From NCBI RefSeq assembly GCF_037977055.1, contig NZ_CP150274.1:7006001-7070000 (forward strand): a stretch of 64,000 bases of DNA, given 5' to 3'. The position numbers and the translations under genes are program-made. The stretch comes from Paenibacillus sp. FSL K6-1096 (lineage in GTDB: Bacteria > Bacillota > Bacilli > Paenibacillales > Paenibacillaceae). The notes below the pieces were generated by a model that saw only the letters and a program-made list of their open reading frames with translations, made no database searches and had not been told where the DNA came from. Below are positions 61,594 to 64,000 of this stretch, piece after piece. Numbering within the stretch: the stretch's first letter is position 1; the number at the start of each line of letters is the position of its first letter.

Positions 61594-62526
61594 TTGACTT
61601 TGCAGCAGCTCCGCTATGCAATCGAGATTGCGAACAGCGGTTCCATGAATGAAGCGGCCAAACGGCTGTTTGTGTCGCAGCCCAGCCTCTCGAATGCGAT
61701 CAAGGAGTTGGAGAATGAGCTGGGGATTACGATTTTTGAACGCAATAACCGGGGGATCAGCATCTCGGCGGAAGGCGTGGAGTTCCTGGGCTATGCCCGC
61801 CAGATTATCGAACAGACGGAATTCATGGAGAACCGATATACCGGCAAAAAGCGCAGCCCGATCTACTTCTCAGTCTCAACCCAGCACTATGCCTTCGTTA
61901 CGGATGCCTTCCTGAGACTGATGAAGGAGCGCAAGGTGGCGGAGTACAATTTCAGCCTGAGAGAGACGCAGACGTATGAGATTATTGAGGATGTGCGCAC
62001 TCTGCGCAGTGATATCGGCATCCTCTATATCAATGAGAGCAATTATAAGATCATGAACAAGCTGTTCAGTGACGGGAACCTGAAGTTCACCCCGCTGTTC
62101 AACACCAATCCTCATCTCTATGTACGGGCTGGACATGCGCTGGCGGGCAAAGAGAGGGTTACTCAGGAGGATATTCAAGGGTATCCGTACATTACTTTTG
62201 AGCAGGGGGATAATAACTCGCTTCATTTCTCCGAGGAGATGCTTAGCTTCACGCAGATAGAGAAGAATATTAAGGTTACGGACCGGGCCACTCTGACGCA
62301 TCTTCTGCTGGGCAGCGATTCGTACACGGTGGGCACGGGGATTATGGCCTCTGAGCTGAATGATGCGGGGCTTACGACGGTTCCTTTTGACAGCACGGAG
62401 GTGTTCTCTGTCGGTTGGATCGCCCATAAGGACCGCAAGCCGAGCGAGATCATGTCCGCCTATATTGATATTCTGAATGATCTGGTATCGGGCAATTATT
62501 TCGAGCTTGAATCTTTCTTACTATAA
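61594..62526 (+). CDS. LysR-family transcriptional regulator
   Basis: A 310-aa LysR-type regulator. HTH at the N-terminus (SMNEAAKRLFVSQPSLSNAI), then the effector domain with two lobes. TTG start at 61594 (TLQQLRYAIEIA), set by GGGGGGAAAGG; the frame opens at 61549. Unlike most LysR genes it is co-directional with its neighbour, 16 bp from a MetE-like gene, and might control methionine or sulfur metabolism. I saw no T-box or S-box in front. Confidence 0.9.
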   Translation: MTLQQLRYAIEIANSGSMNEAAKRLFVSQPSLSNAIKELENELGITIFERNNRGISISAEGVEFLGYARQIIEQTEFMENRYTGKKRSPIYFSVSTQHYAFVTDAFLRLMKERKVAEYNFSLRETQTYEIIEDVRTLRSDIGILYINESNYKIMNKLFSDGNLKFTPLFNTNPHLYVRAGHALAGKERVTQEDIQGYPYITFEQGDNNSLHFSEEMLSFTQIEKNIKVTDRATLTHLLLGSDSYTVGTGIMASELNDAGLTTVPFDSTEVFSVGWIAHKDRKPSEIMSAYIDILNDLVSGNYFELESFLL

Positions 62527-62542
62527 AGAGCAGGAGGGACGT

Positions 62543-63658
62543 ATGAGCAGTCCAGTGACCGGAACGACCAGAAATGCACCGCCCTTCCGCTACGACATTG
62601 TCGGGAGCTTCCTGCGTACAGACGAGATCAAGAATGCGCGCAGCTTGTATGCACAAGGCGAGCTTACAGCCGGACAGTTGGCGGAGATTGAGAATATAGA
62701 GATTGGCAAGCTGCTTCAGCAGGAGAAGGCGCTTGGGCTGAAGGCTGTCACAGACGGCGAATTCCGCCGTTCCTGGTGGCATCTGGATTTCTTCCTCGGG
62801 ATTGAAGGGACAGGTAAGATTACGCTTGGCCCTCCAGGCGCTCCCAAGGAGCAGACGAACCGGGCCGAGAGCTTCAGGATTACCGGTAAAATCGCCTTCG
62901 GAAACCATCCCATGGTCGCAGAATTCCGCACGTTGCAGCTGATGGCCGGAGACACATTGGCCAAAATGACGATTCCGTCCCCGGCACTGTTTCATTTCGT
63001 GCAGGAGTATAACGGGAATGAAATCTATTCGGATACCGAAACGCTGTATGGCGATATTATCCAGGTCTACAGGAGTGCGATTCAGGCATTCTATGATGCG
63101 GGCTGCCGCTACCTCCAGTTGGACGATACCACCTGGGGCACGCTGTGCAGCGGACGGCATCGTGCGCACCTGCGCAGCAGGGGCATTGATCCCGACCAGC
63201 TTGCGAGAGATTACGTCCGGCTGATCAATGAGAGCATAGCAGACCGTCCGGCAGATATGACGATTGCCCTGCATGTGTGCCGGGGGAACCTGCGCTCAAC
63301 CTGGTTCGCGGCGGGCGGGTACGGGCCGGTTGCCGAGGAGCTTTTCGCCAATGCGGCCGTAGATGCGTTCTTCCTCGAATACGACAATGAACGCTCCGGC
63401 GACTTCGAGCCGCTGCGCTTCATCAAGGACCAGTTCGTCGTGCTGGGGCTGGTGACCACTAAGCATGGCGGCCTGGAGAGCAAGGAGCAACTCATCGCCC
63501 GCATCGAAGAAGCCGCACAGTATGTGGACATCAACAAGCTGTGTCTAAGCACACAATGCGGCTTCGCCTCCACGGAGGAAGGCAATATTCTGACTGAAGA
63601 AGAGCAGTGGGACAAGCTGCGGCTGGTGATTGAGACGGCGAATGAGGTGTGGGTGTAG
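62543..63658 (+). CDS. MetE C-terminal-like methyltransferase (YxjG/YxjH type)
   Basis: A 371-aa single-barrel protein like the C-terminal half of cobalamin-independent methionine synthase. Zn ligands are expected in ALHVCRGN (His, Cys) and CLSTQCGFA (Cys), and YLQLDDTTWG is the substrate loop. It lacks the N-terminal MetE half, as in Bacillus YxjG and YxjH. It probably methylates homocysteine using a small methyl donor. The ATG at 62543 has AGGAGG; the frame runs to 62477 within the LysR end. Followed by a strong terminator. Confidence 0.9.
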   Translation: MSSPVTGTTRNAPPFRYDIVGSFLRTDEIKNARSLYAQGELTAGQLAEIENIEIGKLLQQEKALGLKAVTDGEFRRSWWHLDFFLGIEGTGKITLGPPGAPKEQTNRAESFRITGKIAFGNHPMVAEFRTLQLMAGDTLAKMTIPSPALFHFVQEYNGNEIYSDTETLYGDIIQVYRSAIQAFYDAGCRYLQLDDTTWGTLCSGRHRAHLRSRGIDPDQLARDYVRLINESIADRPADMTIALHVCRGNLRSTWFAAGGYGPVAEELFANAAVDAFFLEYDNERSGDFEPLRFIKDQFVVLGLVTTKHGGLESKEQLIARIEEAAQYVDINKLCLSTQCGFASTEEGNILTEEEQWDKLRLVIETANEVWV

Positions 63659-63670
63659 GGTAGTGGGGAG

Positions 63671-63706
63671 AAAAGAGGGTTGCCGGGGGTGGCGATCCTC
63701 TTTTTT
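63671..63706 (+). terminator. Intrinsic terminator after MetE-like gene
   Basis: 14-pair stem starting AAAAGAGG (63671-63678) and ending CCTCTTTT (63697-63704), with G-U pairs inside and a T-run. Confidence 0.85.
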
Positions 63707-63713
63707 GACGTTG

Positions 63714-64000
63714 CTATTCTTTTTGTATACTATTGAGAGCTTTTTGTATTTTCACTCCATACTCTGTTTCGTTTAGCTTGGGTGTTCGAGTCTTTGAATC
63801 TACCAGGGAGTAATACAGGACTAAATAATTTCCAGATTGGTAGATAATTGGTGCGTGGGAACTAAGAAACTGAATACTTTCTTCAAATTGTTTTTCTCCA
63901 CGTTTTCGTTGCTCCTCCGATTCAAAATTGTAAACTTGTATGATTTCCTCATTGCTCAGTTTATAGCTAACTGGCTGAATACCCTCTAATATCTGATCTT
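63714..64000 (-). CDS. Unknown protein, 3' end only (runs off right edge)
   Basis: On the minus strand an open frame enters at the right edge (first whole codon 63998-63996) and ends at TAG (63714-63716), about 94 residues. It reads DQILEGIQPVSYKLSNEE, then a helical FESEEQRKRGEKQFEESIQF, then NYLVLYYSLVDS, and ends KIQKALNSIQKE. I do not recognise the family. The stretch is strongly AT-rich compared with genes to the left, and the start lies outside the window. Confidence 0.7.
   Translation of the reverse strand, partial: DQILEGIQPVSYKLSNEEIIQVYNFESEEQRKRGEKQFEESIQFLSSHAPIIYQSGNYLVLYYSLVDSKTRTPKLNETEYGVKIQKALNSIQKE

Overview
The window looks like a chromosomal segment of a Paenibacillus-type Firmicute. 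Coding DNA is moderately GC-rich, ribosome-binding sites are strong AGGAGG-type, and GTG and TTG starts are frequent. The gene content fits: a T-box-controlled thrS, CcpA cre-like sites, a CBM56-GH64 glucanase, two AraC-type sugar regulators and an SDR-type UxuB. I see no tRNA or rRNA gene, insertion sequence, prophage or CRISPR array.

Layout. 0-3.4 kb: MoxR / DUF58 / DUF4129 operon, cut by the left edge. 3.4-6.1 kb: MerR regulator with its target esterase-like gene, then azlCD. 6.2-9.5 kb: a 51-52 bp periodic repeat, a GH42 beta-galactosidase and a divergent AraC regulator. 9.7-15.9 kb: a large exported protein followed by a MacAB-like ATPase, permease and adaptor. 16-24.2 kb: NagZ lipoprotein, ferritin, CDF metal exporter, NrtR-like NUDIX regulator, hemerythrin, a HIT protein with a foreign-looking tail, a phosphoesterase, and a MarR/SDR pair. 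24.2-28.3 kb: hssRS-hrtBA haem sensing and efflux. 28.4-31.5 kb: hexuronate genes (uxuB, GntR regulator, uxaC) around a 44-bp palindrome. 31.6-32.1 kb: nine-copy 51-bp hairpin array. 32.1-37.2 kb: AraC regulator divergent from a four-gene dehydrogenase/isomerase operon. 37.3-44.9 kb: msrA, GH64 glucanase, an unknown protein, NUDIX, HAD, T-box/thrS, GNAT.

45.0-51.8 kb holds the most notable system: a three-gene operon matching Wadjet jetA (kleisin-like), jetB (MukE-like) and jetC (1495-aa MukB-like SMC ATPase), with no jetD nuclease gene next to it. It is followed by an aldo/keto reductase and a double TPM-domain protein. From 54.5 to 60.3 kb the sequence is visibly AT-richer and carries a very large hybrid kinase with two transmitter modules, a GNAT, a lipoprotein, an adenosine-deaminase-like enzyme and a 2H phosphoesterase. 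60.4-64 kb: a phosphodiester glycosidase-like protein, a LysR/MetE-like pair, and the 3' end of an AT-rich unknown gene cut by the right edge.

Regulation can be read unusually well here. There is a MerR operator inside a 20-bp spacer, a perfect 19-bp palindrome on the NUDIX promoter, a MarR palindrome, an HssR-like direct repeat, the 44-bp GntR-type palindrome, two cre-like sites and a T-box. Two unrelated hairpin repeat families share a period of about 51 bp, and one has a diverged solitary copy 11 kb away with a compensatory stem change. All product calls rest on reading the sequences and remembered family features. No database search was run.
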